Shown in pieces: positions 1 to 8,744 of a stretch of 53,295 nt of DNA. Position 1 is the stretch's first letter. Each line of letters opens with the position of its first letter. The notes beneath the pieces are model-generated. The model worked only from the letters and a program-made list of their open reading frames with translations. It ran no database searches and had not been told where the DNA came from. The translations under genes and the position numbers were made by a program. The stretch is from Actinomycetota bacterium (lineage in GTDB: Bacteria > Actinomycetota > Actinomycetes > Nanopelagicales > Nanopelagicaceae): NCBI GenBank assembly GCA_009701185.1, contig WLKQ01000004.1, forward strand, positions 1 to 53,295, read 5' to 3'.

Positions 1-124
1 CGACAAGTCGCAGCTGCGATGATAAAAAGAGCGACGGTCGAGCGAGTATCTTTCCTCGCGCGAACCGCCGCTCAATCGTTAATCTCTTAATTACTGCTTT
101 TCTTGCTACTTTTTGATGTAAGGA
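1..124. other. Left-edge segment without a recognisable gene
   Basis: This stretch lies downstream of the Ni-SOD gene. On the minus strand one frame near the edge is hydrophobic, but it has no ATG, GTG or TTG start after its preceding stop. I see no convincing hairpin with a T tract. It may be the spacer to a gene beyond the window. Confidence 0.4.
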
Positions 125-514
125 TTACGCCTTCTTAGTCGCCCAGAAAATCTCTGCGATTTCATCAATCTTTGCGATTAATGAGTCAGCGACAGCAACG
201 TCTTGAGTGCCCTTTGTGCCTGCAGCGCCAGCCAACTTTGTCGCCTCATTGAAAAGTGAGTGCAACTGAGGGTAGGCCTCAAAGTGTGGTGCCTTGAAAT
301 AATCGGTCCAGAGAACCCATAGGTGCTCCTTTACTTGATGCGAACGCTCTTCTTTAATTGCAACTGAACGTGAGCGGAAATCAGCGTCAGTATTTGCTGC
401 ATATTTTTCCATGCAGGCCTTTACAGAAAGAGCCTCAATCTTTGCTTGGGCTGGATCGTAAACACCACATGGAAGATCACAGTGCGCATAAACAGTTGTC
501 TTTGGTGCAAACAT
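125..514 (-). CDS. sodN: Nickel-containing superoxide dismutase
   Basis: Dismutates superoxide to oxygen and peroxide with a Ni centre. The hallmark nickel hook HCDLPCG follows a short propeptide (MFAPKTTVYA), so His11 becomes residue 1 of the mature enzyme and Cys12 and Cys16 bind the metal. The rest is the usual four-helix body, and the length is typical of the family. I chose the ATG at 514 because an AGGAG Shine-Dalgarno lies 8 bases upstream. The in-frame TTG six bases further up sits almost on top of that site. The divergent neighbour is the peptidase that removes the propeptide, with 59 bases between starts. Family identity is near certain. Confidence 0.97.
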   Translation of the reverse strand: MFAPKTTVYAHCDLPCGVYDPAQAKIEALSVKACMEKYAANTDADFRSRSVAIKEERSHQVKEHLWVLWTDYFKAPHFEAYPQLHSLFNEATKLAGAAGTKGTQDVAVADSLIAKIDEIAEIFWATKKA

Positions 515-573
515 GGTCAAATCTCCTTTACATATATTCGCATGAAACTTCTACTGGTGCCAGACTACCGTTC

Positions 574-882
574 GTGAGCAAATTTGGCACAGTCGTGGTC
601 TCGGGCAACTCAATGGCTCCTACGTATAACGATGGCGATTGGCTATTGGTTGCATGGCTGCCTGAAGCGCCAGATCGAGTCCCACTGGGCAGCATCGCCG
701 TTATTGAACGCGACAATTACCCAGGAATCTTTCTTGTTAAGCGAATTCAAAAAGCACATGCAGGTAATTACTGGGTTGAGGGTGACAACAGTGAGAGCAC
801 AGATTCGCGAACATGGGGTTGGATCACACCAGCAGAAATAGTGGGTCGTGTTTTATTTAGGTACCGTAAAAAGAAAGTGTGA
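574..882 (+). CDS. sodX: Ni-SOD maturation peptidase, S26 (signal peptidase-like) family
   Basis: Small S26-type serine peptidase expected to cleave the Ni-SOD propeptide so that the new N-terminal histidine can bind nickel. The SGNSMAPT motif carries the nucleophile (Ser13) and FLVKRI carries the general-base lysine (Lys56). A later VEGDNS motif is also typical of SodX/S26 proteins. The open frame extends upstream to 358, but that part is antisense to sodN and lacks homology-like character, so I start at GTG 574, giving 102 residues, usual for SodX. A CAGACT box lies 7 bases before the GTG, so a leaderless start is possible. The stop codon abuts the kgd stop (882/883). Confidence 0.85.
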   Translation: MSKFGTVVVSGNSMAPTYNDGDWLLVAWLPEAPDRVPLGSIAVIERDNYPGIFLVKRIQKAHAGNYWVEGDNSESTDSRTWGWITPAEIVGRVLFRYRKKKV

Positions 883-3800
883 CTAGCGAGTAAAAGCTTC
901 TAGCATCAATGCTTTTTGCTCATCCTCATGCAAGTGATGATTTCCTGTTGCTGGAGATGCAGTTGCACGTCGAGAGACTCGACGCAAAATGCGAGATCCA
1001 AATCCATGTCCACCATGTTGCTCTGATGTGCGCAAGGCAATGTGAGACCAAGGGCCCTGATTTGCTGGCTCATCTTGAACCCACAATAAATTAGCGTCAG
1101 GGTGCTTATTAGCTTCGGCAACCATTTCATTGATTGGAAGTGGATAGAGAAGCTCTACGCGAACAATTGCAGTAGAAGTTTCACCAAGTTTTGTTCGCTC
1201 AGCAACTAGGTCGTGATAAACCTTGCCGGAACAGAAAATAACACGAGATGCATTTTTTACTGTCTCATCACTTATAACAGGTTGGAAATGACCACTTGTG
1301 AAATCAGAGATTGCTGATGCTGCAGCGCGCAGGCGCAGCATCGATTTAGGTGTGAAGATAATGAGTGGTCTGCGTGCTGGATTCTTCGCATGCCAGCGCA
1401 ATAAGTGGAAATACGAGGCTGGATTAGATGGTTGTGCGACTGTCATATTCTGTTCTGCACAAAGCTGTAAATAACGCTCGATGCGTGCAGAAGAGTGATC
1501 TGGACCTTGTCCTTCATAACCATGTGGCAGCAATAGAACTAATGATGAACGCTCGCCCCACTTTTGCAATGCTGAGGAGATAAATTCATCAATAACTGTT
1601 TGCGCACCATTTGCAAAGTCACCAAATTGACCCTCCCACAGAACTAAGGCGTCATCACGCTCAACGCTATAGCCGTATTCAAAGCCCATTGCCGCGTATT
1701 CACTGAGCAATGAGTCAATAACAAAGAAATGGTTTTCATCTTGATTAAGGGCACGTAGCGGGGTCCACTCATTTCCATTTTCTTTATCAATAATGACCGC
1801 ATGGCGATTGCTAAATGTTCCACGTCGCGCATCTTGGCCGGCAAGGCGAATTGAATAATCCTCTTTAAGAAGAGAACCGAAGGCCAACATTTCTCCAGTA
1901 GACCAATCGATTGTTGCATCGTTGAGTGATTCAACACGCTTGGCTAGCTGAGGCAAAAGCTTAGGGTGAACACTGAATCCTTCTGGAACCGCTAATTGAG
2001 TAGCTGCGATTTCGTGCGCCAAACTTTCGCTAATTGATGTAACGATTTCGTCGGCCTCTGGTGCAACCGGTGCCTTAAAGTTTGGATCGGTTTGAGTTTC
2101 AAGAGTATTTACTGCAGCAAAGACAGCTTCGAGTTGGGCTTGGTAATCGCGTGCGACTTCTTCTGCCTCTTCAGCGGTTATATCTCCTCGGCCAATCAGT
2201 GCCTCAGTGAATAGAGTTCTAGTTGATCGCTTAGCATCGATTAATTTATACATCAGTGGCTGAGTAAAGCTTGGCTCATCACCCTCATTGTGACCGCGAC
2301 GGCGGTAACAGACCATATCGATGACTACATCTTTATTAAATGCTTGACGATATTCAAACGCTAAGCGCGCAATACGAACACATGCTTCAGGATCATCGCC
2401 ATTGACGTGGAAAACTGGGGCTTGAATGATCTTGGCAAAGTCTGTCGAATACGTTGATGTGCGAGATGAGATAGGTGAAGTTGTGAATCCAACTTGGTTG
2501 TTAACCACAATATGAATTGTTCCACCAGTGCGATATCCGGCTAACTGTGAAAGCTGAAGTACCTCAGCATTAACCCCCTGGCCAGCAAAAGAGGCGTCGC
2601 CATGAAGCAAGACTGGAAGTACGGAGTATGCATTCTTAATATTTAGTTTGTCCTGCTTAGCGCGAACAATTCCCTCTAGAACTGGGTTTACAGCCTCTAA
2701 GTGTGAAGGATTTGCCGCCAAATAAATTTTGGTCGTTGCGCCAGAGATAGAAGTAAAGACGCCTTCAGTTCCTAAGTGGTACTTAACATCTCCAGAGCCT
2801 TGGACCTGGTTTTCAGCATAATGACCTTGGAACTCTTGAAAAATCTGTCCATATGACTTTCCTGCAACGTTGGCTAGAACATTTAAACGTCCACGGTGTG
2901 GCATTCCAATACAGACTTCATCTAATCCGCGATCGGCCGCACTAGAGAGAACCGCATCGAGCAATGGAATAACGGACTCTCCACCTTCGAGTGAGAAACG
3001 CTTTTGTCCAACAAACTTTGTCTGCAAAAAAGTCTCAAATGCTTCAGCACTATTAAGTTTATAGAGCACCCGTAAATGTTCATCGTGAGGGAATTTATCG
3101 GGAGTTACTTCAACTCTTTCTTGAATCCACTTACGTTCTGCCGGATTCTCGATGTACATATATTCAACACCAACTGTGCGGCAATATGAATCACGAAGGA
3201 TTCCAAGAATTTTGCGAAGTTGCATAAACTTTTGCCCACCAAAATCACCGGTGGCAAATTCGCGATCAAGATCCCAGAGAGTTAATCCATGAGTAACGAC
3301 GTCGAGATCTGGGTGTGAGCGTTGCTTGTATTCCAACGGATCAATATCTGCCATCAAGTGCCCGTGCGTGCGATAAGCCGCAATGAGCTGCTGAATTCGT
3401 GCAGTTTTGTTAATCTGATCATCTTTAGCAAATTCAAAGTCTTTAGCCCAACGGATTGGCTCATAAGGGATTCGTAGTGCTGAGAAAATCTCATCGTAGA
3501 AGCCTTCTGCGCCAAGCAAATACTCATGCATGCGGCGTAAGAAATCACCAGACTGTGCGCCTTGAATTACGCGGTGATCGTAGGTGCTTGTGAGGGTGAC
3601 AACTTTACTAATTGCCATTCGAGCCAAAGTTTCATCACTTGCACCGTGGAATTCAGCTGGATAATCCAGTGCTCCAACGCCAAGAATTAAGCCCTGCCCT
3701 TGTACTAAGCGTGGAACTGAATGAACAGTGCCGATAGTTCCAGGGTTTGTAATGGACATCGTTGTTCCAGCAAAATCTTCAACCGTTAAAGCCCCTGTGC

Positions 3801-4608
3801 GAGCTTTTTTGATTACGGCTTCATAGGCACCCCAGAACTGTGCGAAATCTAAACCTTCGCAACCTTTTACTGAAGGAACTAAGAGTTGACGCGATCCATC
3901 TGCTTTAGCTAAATCAATTGCGATACCCAAGTTGATATGTTCAGGATGACCAACTGCGGGCTTTCCATCAAGATCGCCAAAGAAAGAGTTCATCTCTGGC
4001 ATCGCTCGAACGGCTTTGATCATTGCATAAGCAATAATGTGGGTGAATGAAACTTTTCCACCGCGTGCGCGCTTCATGTGATTATTAATAACAATTCGAT
4101 TGTCAATCATTAACTTGGCAGGAACTGCACGTACCGATGTCGCCGTTGGAACTGATAGTGATGCTTCCATGCTTTGAACGACACGAGCCGAAACTCCGCG
4201 GATTGGTTCAAGAGTTGAAGCACTTGGAGTTATTAACACTGGAACTGGTTTAACAATTGGATCAGCCGGTGTTGGTTGAGGCGTAGCTGTGTCTCTAACA
4301 ATTGGTTGTTGAACTGGCGCGACGCTCGCAGGTGCAGCAGGTGTTGGTGCTGCAACTACATTTTCAACTGGTTGCGCTACTGCTGGCTTAGATGGTGTTA
4401 GTTGCTGTGCTTTTGGAACAGGTGGAACACCTTTAGACACTGGATTACTAGATGAAGCACTTGCTCCTGATTGCGAAGGAGCCGATCCTGGTTTATTGGT
4501 TTTAAAATACTCAATCCATGCTGGGTCAACAGAAGTTGGGTCTGCTAAATAATGCTCGTACATCTCATCGACGAGCCAATCATTTGCTCCAAAATCCTGT
4601 GCCGACAC
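883..4608 (-). CDS. kgd: Multifunctional 2-oxoglutarate dehydrogenase E1/E2 (Kgd/OdhA type)
   Basis: Fused enzyme of the TCA cycle: thiamine-diphosphate E1 decarboxylating 2-oxoglutarate plus a succinyltransferase E2 catalytic domain, as in mycobacterial Kgd and corynebacterial OdhA. Domains in order: N-terminal recruiting helix (FGANDW..., first 40 residues), Pro/Ala/Val-rich linker to about 150, E2 core with the catalytic His in STYDHRVIQGA near residue 345, then the E1 body with GMPHRGRLNVLANV, LHGDASFAGQG and RRRGHNEGDEP motifs. No lipoyl domain is present, as usual for this fusion; lipoyl groups come from a separate E2. The GTG at 4608 has AAGGAG 7 bases upstream, while the TTG at 4614 is too close to that site. 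About 1241 residues, family-typical. Confidence 0.97.
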   Translation of the reverse strand: MSAQDFGANDWLVDEMYEHYLADPTSVDPAWIEYFKTNKPGSAPSQSGASASSSNPVSKGVPPVPKAQQLTPSKPAVAQPVENVVAAPTPAAPASVAPVQQPIVRDTATPQPTPADPIVKPVPVLITPSASTLEPIRGVSARVVQSMEASLSVPTATSVRAVPAKLMIDNRIVINNHMKRARGGKVSFTHIIAYAMIKAVRAMPEMNSFFGDLDGKPAVGHPEHINLGIAIDLAKADGSRQLLVPSVKGCEGLDFAQFWGAYEAVIKKARTGALTVEDFAGTTMSITNPGTIGTVHSVPRLVQGQGLILGVGALDYPAEFHGASDETLARMAISKVVTLTSTYDHRVIQGAQSGDFLRRMHEYLLGAEGFYDEIFSALRIPYEPIRWAKDFEFAKDDQINKTARIQQLIAAYRTHGHLMADIDPLEYKQRSHPDLDVVTHGLTLWDLDREFATGDFGGQKFMQLRKILGILRDSYCRTVGVEYMYIENPAERKWIQERVEVTPDKFPHDEHLRVLYKLNSAEAFETFLQTKFVGQKRFSLEGGESVIPLLDAVLSSAADRGLDEVCIGMPHRGRLNVLANVAGKSYGQIFQEFQGHYAENQVQGSGDVKYHLGTEGVFTSISGATTKIYLAANPSHLEAVNPVLEGIVRAKQDKLNIKNAYSVLPVLLHGDASFAGQGVNAEVLQLSQLAGYRTGGTIHIVVNNQVGFTTSPISSRTSTYSTDFAKIIQAPVFHVNGDDPEACVRIARLAFEYRQAFNKDVVIDMVCYRRRGHNEGDEPSFTQPLMYKLIDAKRSTRTLFTEALIGRGDITAEEAEEVARDYQAQLEAVFAAVNTLETQTDPNFKAPVAPEADEIVTSISESLAHEIAATQLAVPEGFSVHPKLLPQLAKRVESLNDATIDWSTGEMLAFGSLLKEDYSIRLAGQDARRGTFSNRHAVIIDKENGNEWTPLRALNQDENHFFVIDSLLSEYAAMGFEYGYSVERDDALVLWEGQFGDFANGAQTVIDEFISSALQKWGERSSLVLLLPHGYEGQGPDHSSARIERYLQLCAEQNMTVAQPSNPASYFHLLRWHAKNPARRPLIIFTPKSMLRLRAAASAISDFTSGHFQPVISDETVKNASRVIFCSGKVYHDLVAERTKLGETSTAIVRVELLYPLPINEMVAEANKHPDANLLWVQDEPANQGPWSHIALRTSEQHGGHGFGSRILRRVSRRATASPATGNHHLHEDEQKALMLEAFTR

Positions 4609-4741
4609 TGGCAAACTCCTTCTTGACCTGGATTACACCTAAGCCTATCGGCTGATATGCGTGCTCTGAAATCAAATACGGCCCTCACAGGGCGAGATAG
4701 GCCACAATTTCCTGGCCGTGGGACTTAAAAGTTAAAGCCGG

Positions 4742-5113
4742 CTACTCAGGAATGGCTCGAAGGGCTGCGACCAAAGTTGCTACTGCGAGCATGGCTAGAG
4801 GAACTGCCACTAGCCATAACCCTGCCTGAATTTGGTAGGAGACGACTCCGAGAGCAATTAAATTCGCGAGCACCGCGGGTGAGCGGCCAAAGTATTTTCC
4901 TCGACGATATCCGATTGCAGAAGCGGCCAAACCGCCACTACCTAATACTGCAAATAGGAGATCACCGAGCAGTGGCTTGAATTCAAAAGTATCTGCAGTC
5001 GCCGTTAGGACAATCAGCCAGATTCCGAGTCCAGCAATGATCGCTGATTCAAGTGCGAGTAGGGATGCCACTACGGCGCGGGCCTTAGCTGCCTTGGAAG
5101 AATCTTGTGCCAT
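4742..5113 (-). CDS. Small integral membrane protein, function unknown
   Basis: A 123-residue protein with about four hydrophobic segments (roughly residues 15-37, 46-66, 80-100 and 100-118), basic residues after the second segment (YRRGKYFGRS) and few other charges. I do not recognise a named family; it resembles the many small actinobacterial membrane proteins annotated as hypothetical. The ATG at 5113 is supported by a TAATCT -10 box (5121-5126) exactly 7 bases upstream and no Shine-Dalgarno, which predicts a leaderless transcript. It may be read into kgd, since the 133-base gap has only weak hairpins. Confidence 0.7.
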   Translation of the reverse strand: MAQDSSKAAKARAVVASLLALESAIIAGLGIWLIVLTATADTFEFKPLLGDLLFAVLGSGGLAASAIGYRRGKYFGRSPAVLANLIALGVVSYQIQAGLWLVAVPLAMLAVATLVAALRAIPE

Positions 5114-5120
5114 GGAAGAA

Positions 5121-5126
5121 AGATTA
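5121..5126 (-). promoter_or_regulatory. -10 box for the 5113 membrane protein gene (leaderless)
   Basis: TAATCT on the minus strand, 7 bases before the ATG at 5113, so the first transcribed base is at or next to the start codon. No clear -35. Confidence 0.45.
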
Positions 5127-5211
5127 ACTCATGAGAAGAATTATCTAACGCAATACTTTTGAGATGTCAGCTGAAAACTCGGGTAATCGCGGTTTTGACG
5201 GTACACGCTGG

Positions 5212-5217
5212 TAATCT
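5212..5217 (+). promoter_or_regulatory. -10 box for the MmeI-like gene (leaderless)
   Basis: TAATCT followed by exactly 6 bases and the ATG at 5224; there is no Shine-Dalgarno. A TTGACG lies upstream at 5195-5200, but the 11-base gap is too short for a normal -35. Confidence 0.5.
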
Positions 5218-5223
5218 CGACAA

Positions 5224-7968
5224 ATGGCGACAGAGCGATACTCGGTTCACGAAGCGGAACTCTTGGCAAAGAAATACGCCAAGATCACCAGCGAGAAATC
5301 GTTCGCTCAGACCTTTTGGCGCGATGTCTTCCAGCAACTTTGTGGAGTAGATGACCTGTTGGCGACAGGTATCGAATTCGAATATCCAGTGCGTTCCCAC
5401 GAATCGGGAACCATCAAATTCATCGACGTTCTTTGGCCCGGTGTTGTTCTGGTCGAACACAAGTCGGCTGGACAAAGTCTCGACAAGGCAGAGCAACAGG
5501 CACGCGACTACCTGATTTCGCTCGAAGCGGCAAAACGCCCACCAGTCATCATCCTCTCTGACTTCGCCAAGTTCCGAATTGTCGAAGTTCTCGCGGGCAA
5601 GAGTGTGGAGTTCGCACTCGGCGATCTTCCTCAAAATATTGGACGCTTTGAAGCCATCATTGGTGATGCTGGCATTGGTGCTTCACGAGTTGAAGTAGAA
5701 GCTGATACCAAGGCAGCGAACCTGATGTCTGAACTTTTCGTTCAGTTCGAGAAGGCTGGCTATACAGGGCACGAAGTTTCCGTTTTCTTGGTTCGCATTC
5801 TCTTCTTACTTTTCGGCGACGACACCGCGATGTGGCGTCGGACCGATAAGGGGCTTTTCAGCGATGTAGTAAATAACTCCTCTGACGATGGAAATGGACT
5901 CGGCGCAATTCTTCAAGAGTTGTTTGTAACTTTGAATACGGCGCGAGAAAATCGACCATCAACACTTTCAGATTCAATGTCGGGATTTCCCTATATCAAC
6001 GGTGGGATTTTCGCTGAGCAACTTCCCAACTTCAACTTCAACAAATCGATGCGAAGCGCACTCGTGGCAGCAACCCAATACGACTGGTCGACTATCAGCC
6101 CTGCGATTTTCGGTTCTCTCTTTCAGAGCGTTCGCGATGCTGAAACTCGTCGAGAGATGGGTGAGCATTACACATCCGAAACGAACATTCTTCGTTGTAT
6201 CAACGACCTTTTCCTAAACGATTTCTACACTCGCCTCCATGAGTCGTGGGATTCACCTCAGGCTCTCAAATCGTTTCGTATGGAGTTGGGTCAATACATC
6301 TACCTAGACCCCGCTTGCGGTTCCGGTAACTTTCTCGTGGTCGCATACAAGCGAATGCGCGACATAGAACTAAGAATCATTGCCAGACTTCAGGAGTTGG
6401 ATAACAACCGCGCCCAACTTCAGTTGGATGGTTCGCTCGGGTTACAAGTTCATCTCGGTCAGTTCCACGGTATCGAGATTGATGAGTGGAGTGCCTCTAT
6501 CGCGCGTGTTGCGATGTTCCTTGCTGACCATCAAGCGAACCTTGCTCTGGAACAGATCACTGGTTCCGCGCCGAATCGTTTTCCGCTTACTGAATCAGCG
6601 GTTATCGTAAATGCGAATGCGTTGAGAACTGATTGGGAAACAGTCTGCCCAATGAATAAGAACACTTTCATAATGGGAAATCCTCCTTTCTTTGGCACGT
6701 ATTTACTCTCAGACGAACAACGAGAAGACACGCAGTTTGTCTGGAATGGGCAAGATGTTGGAGGCCGCCTCGATTTCGTAGCAAATTGGTTTGTGCTAGC
6801 CGCACGACAGGTTGCTACAAAAGGTGGGCGTGTAGCCCTAGTAAGCACAAACAGCATCTCGCAAGGCGTTCAGCCAGCAACACTCTGGAAAGAATCCAGT
6901 ATGAGAAATGTCAAAATTGATTTCGCTCACCAAACATTCAAGTGGCAAAACGATGCGAGTGGCGTGGCAGCCGTTCACGTGGTCATAATTGGATTCTCTG
7001 CCAGAAGTTCAAGCAACGCAGAATGTAACTTGTGGACTTATCCAGATATCAAAAGCTTGCCCGTTCTTCGAAAAGTATCGAATATAAATGCGTATCTAGT
7101 CGATGGCCCAGACATACTCATCGAAGCTCGCACGAAACCACTCAACCCAGATGTAAGCCCGATGCTAAAAGGTAGTGGGCCAACGGATGGCGGTTTCTTG
7201 AGTGATATAAACGCTGAGGAAGCAGCAGAGATTCGTAAGACCGATCCAATTGCTGCGAAGTATCTTCGGAGATTTGTAGGAGCGCGCGAACTCATTCACG
7301 ATGTTGAACGCTGGTGTCTCTGGTTAGCCGAGGCCGAACCTGCGGACGTCCGTGCTTCGAAGGAAATCACCGCGCGTTTGGAATCAGTCAAGCAAATGCG
7401 CTTAGCAAGCAAGAAGGCTGCGACTCGAGACCTCGCTCGCACTCCACATCTCTTCGAACATAACGTTCAGCCAAGCACGACATATATTGCTGTTCCTCGA
7501 CATAGTTCGGAAGACCGGGAATACGTTCCCATGGCTTACTTCGACAACTCAGTGGTCGCAAGTGATGCGCTATCGATTATCCCTGACGCGCCATTATGGG
7601 TATTCGCAGTTTTACAGTCTCGCCCCTTCAATGTCTGGAACAAGACAGTTTCCGGTCGTATCAAAAGCGATACGCGAATCAGCAACACAATTACCTACAA
7701 CACTTTCCCATTCCCAGAACTGAATTCCGACCTGCGCAACAAACTCACCGAGTCCGTGAATGCGGTTCTCAATGCTCGTGAGAAATACAAAGACAGTTCG
7801 CTTGCCGATCTGTATGAATCAACGAGTATGCCTGCTGAACTCAGCAAGGCGCATATGAATCTGGATTCAGATGTCCTTGCTGCTTACGGTCTCAAATCAG
7901 ATTCAAGCGACGCAGATATTCTTGAGACTCTTTTCTCCAGTTACGCGAGCCAAGCGAATCAAAAGTAG
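5224..7968 (+). CDS. MmeI-like single-chain type IIL/IIG restriction-modification enzyme
   Basis: One polypeptide with endonuclease, adenine methyltransferase and target-recognition parts, at 914 residues close to MmeI itself. The N-terminal nuclease motif is Asp68-X9-Glu78-His-Lys80, the D-X9-EXK spacing reported for MmeI. A helical connector follows; then come methyltransferase motif X (EMGEHYTSE, 311-319), motif I DPACGSGNF (362-370) and motif IV NPPF (486-489). The C-terminal 350 residues would hold the specificity domain. It stands alone: no separate methylase, specificity subunit or helicase nearby. It appears richer in C-ending codons (TTC, CTC, ATC) than its neighbours by eye, which suggests transfer. 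Start: leaderless ATG with TAATCT 6 bases upstream. The recognition sequence cannot be read from sequence alone. Confidence 0.9.
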   Translation: MATERYSVHEAELLAKKYAKITSEKSFAQTFWRDVFQQLCGVDDLLATGIEFEYPVRSHESGTIKFIDVLWPGVVLVEHKSAGQSLDKAEQQARDYLISLEAAKRPPVIILSDFAKFRIVEVLAGKSVEFALGDLPQNIGRFEAIIGDAGIGASRVEVEADTKAANLMSELFVQFEKAGYTGHEVSVFLVRILFLLFGDDTAMWRRTDKGLFSDVVNNSSDDGNGLGAILQELFVTLNTARENRPSTLSDSMSGFPYINGGIFAEQLPNFNFNKSMRSALVAATQYDWSTISPAIFGSLFQSVRDAETRREMGEHYTSETNILRCINDLFLNDFYTRLHESWDSPQALKSFRMELGQYIYLDPACGSGNFLVVAYKRMRDIELRIIARLQELDNNRAQLQLDGSLGLQVHLGQFHGIEIDEWSASIARVAMFLADHQANLALEQITGSAPNRFPLTESAVIVNANALRTDWETVCPMNKNTFIMGNPPFFGTYLLSDEQREDTQFVWNGQDVGGRLDFVANWFVLAARQVATKGGRVALVSTNSISQGVQPATLWKESSMRNVKIDFAHQTFKWQNDASGVAAVHVVIIGFSARSSSNAECNLWTYPDIKSLPVLRKVSNINAYLVDGPDILIEARTKPLNPDVSPMLKGSGPTDGGFLSDINAEEAAEIRKTDPIAAKYLRRFVGARELIHDVERWCLWLAEAEPADVRASKEITARLESVKQMRLASKKAATRDLARTPHLFEHNVQPSTTYIAVPRHSSEDREYVPMAYFDNSVVASDALSIIPDAPLWVFAVLQSRPFNVWNKTVSGRIKSDTRISNTITYNTFPFPELNSDLRNKLTESVNAVLNAREKYKDSSLADLYESTSMPAELSKAHMNLDSDVLAAYGLKSDSSDADILETLFSSYASQANQK

Positions 7969-8003
7969 TTTTACTCTTTACGGGTTCTAGGTAGGTCGCT
8001 AGA

Positions 8004-8038
8004 TTGTCGTTTTATGACCCGACAATCCAAAAGTCGGG
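8004..8038. other. Two overlapping, mutually exclusive inverted repeats after the MmeI-like gene
   Basis: TTGTCG (8004-8009) can pair with CGACAA (8020-8025), and CCCGAC (8018-8023) can pair with GTCGGG (8033-8038). The two stems share bases 8020-8023, so only one can form. No T run follows on either strand, so a standard intrinsic terminator is doubtful. The remainder of 7969-8159 is AT-rich with nothing else I can name. Confidence 0.4.
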
Positions 8039-8159
8039 GAAATACCCGTTCGGCTGTGGGAAGTTCCCTCACATCCACCTCGTGAGCGTAAACTACTCTC
8101 AATAAATTCGTCTCTAAATAAATTTCACTATAATTTTAAAACACTACATTTTTATGAAA

Positions 8160-8579
8160 TTAAGCAGCACTTTCCTCACGCTCTGATTGACTAGAAGCAG
8201 GAGAAGCAACCTCTAGTTGCGAAGGCAACTGTTGAATTGGCGCAGTGCGTGCAGCAACTTCAACTGCCGTTGGACGACCAGCCTTGCGCTTGCGAGCGAT
8301 GATGCGACCATCTTCAAATAGTTCACCACCCCACACACCTGCCGGCTCTTGACGCGATAGCGCACCCTCTAAACATTGTGTGCGCACGGGGCATCCACCA
8401 CAGAGTGATTTCGCTTCGGCAACTGCCAACTCATCATCAGAGAAGTACATCTCAGGATCTGCAGTGTGGCATGGCAAATTAAATGATGACCCATCGCTAT
8501 AGGTGCCAGTTACGGCATCCAAACCGATCTTCTCATCTGCCCAGCCTGGTACTAGTAGTTCGCTGAAGAGAACGCTCAT
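8160..8579 (-). CDS. whiB7: WhiB7-like iron-sulfur transcriptional regulator
   Basis: WhiB-family [4Fe-4S] regulator. The four cluster cysteines are Cys37, Cys60, Cys63 and Cys69 (CX22CX2CX5C), followed by the G-V-W-G-G-E turn (81-86) and a basic AT-hook-like KRKAGRP (97-103). A turn plus a C-terminal GRP hook is the WhiB7 layout; WhiB7 proteins bind the primary sigma factor and AT-rich DNA upstream of -35 and switch on antibiotic and translation-stress resistance genes. The C-terminal tail (about 37 residues past the hook) is longer than in mycobacterial WhiB7. I start at ATG 8579, which has GAGG 8 bases upstream, rather than the GTG at 8588. Family is certain; the WhiB7 subgroup is an inference from the hook and the leader. 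Confidence 0.88.
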   Translation of the reverse strand: MSVLFSELLVPGWADEKIGLDAVTGTYSDGSSFNLPCHTADPEMYFSDDELAVAEAKSLCGGCPVRTQCLEGALSRQEPAGVWGGELFEDGRIIARKRKAGRPTAVEVAARTAPIQQLPSQLEVASPASSQSEREESAA

Positions 8580-8674
8580 CGTCCTCACCTCTTCTCTCTG
8601 TTGGCTAACACTTTCGATGTTAGGTGCTGCTCCGGTTGTTCCTAGTTAGTAGTTAGTTTTTTCGGGTAATGAAA

Positions 8675-8708
8675 AAGGGCCCGAATCCTTTGTGGATTCG
8701 AGGCCCTT
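8675..8708 (-). terminator. Intrinsic terminator inside the whiB7 leader
   Basis: AAGGGCC (8675-8681) pairs with GGCCCTT (8702-8708), and CGAATCC (8682-8688) with GGATTCG (8694-8700). That gives a 14-bp stem with one bulged A and a 5-base loop. On the minus strand it is followed directly by a run of T. It lies 22 bases after the stop codon of the small leader ORF and 95 bases before whiB7, so transcripts must read through it to express the regulator. Confidence 0.85.
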
Positions 8709-8716
8709 GGCTTCTA

Positions 8717-8744
8717 GTTCTTATTCGATGTTATCGAGTAGAAC
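8717..8744 (-). promoter_or_regulatory. Hairpin spanning the stop codon of the whiB7 leader ORF
   Basis: GTTCT (8717-8721) pairs with AGAAC (8740-8744), and inside it TCGAT (8725-8729) pairs with ATCGA (8733-8737). The TAA of the leader ORF (8731-8733) sits in the apical loop. Its CGAAT strand repeats a sequence of the terminator 5' arm, so it could compete for the terminator 3' arm. Confidence 0.55.

Noticed and set aside
358-573. Long 5' extension of the SodX frame
   Set aside because: It is antisense to sodN, and the S26 homology-like part begins at the GTG at 574.
4640-4740. Terminator between the small membrane protein gene and kgd
   Set aside because: Short GC stems such as GCCCT/AGGGC are present, but no T run follows on the relevant strand.
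5195-5200. TTGACG as a -35 for the MmeI-like gene
   Set aside because: The spacer to TAATCT is only 11 bases.
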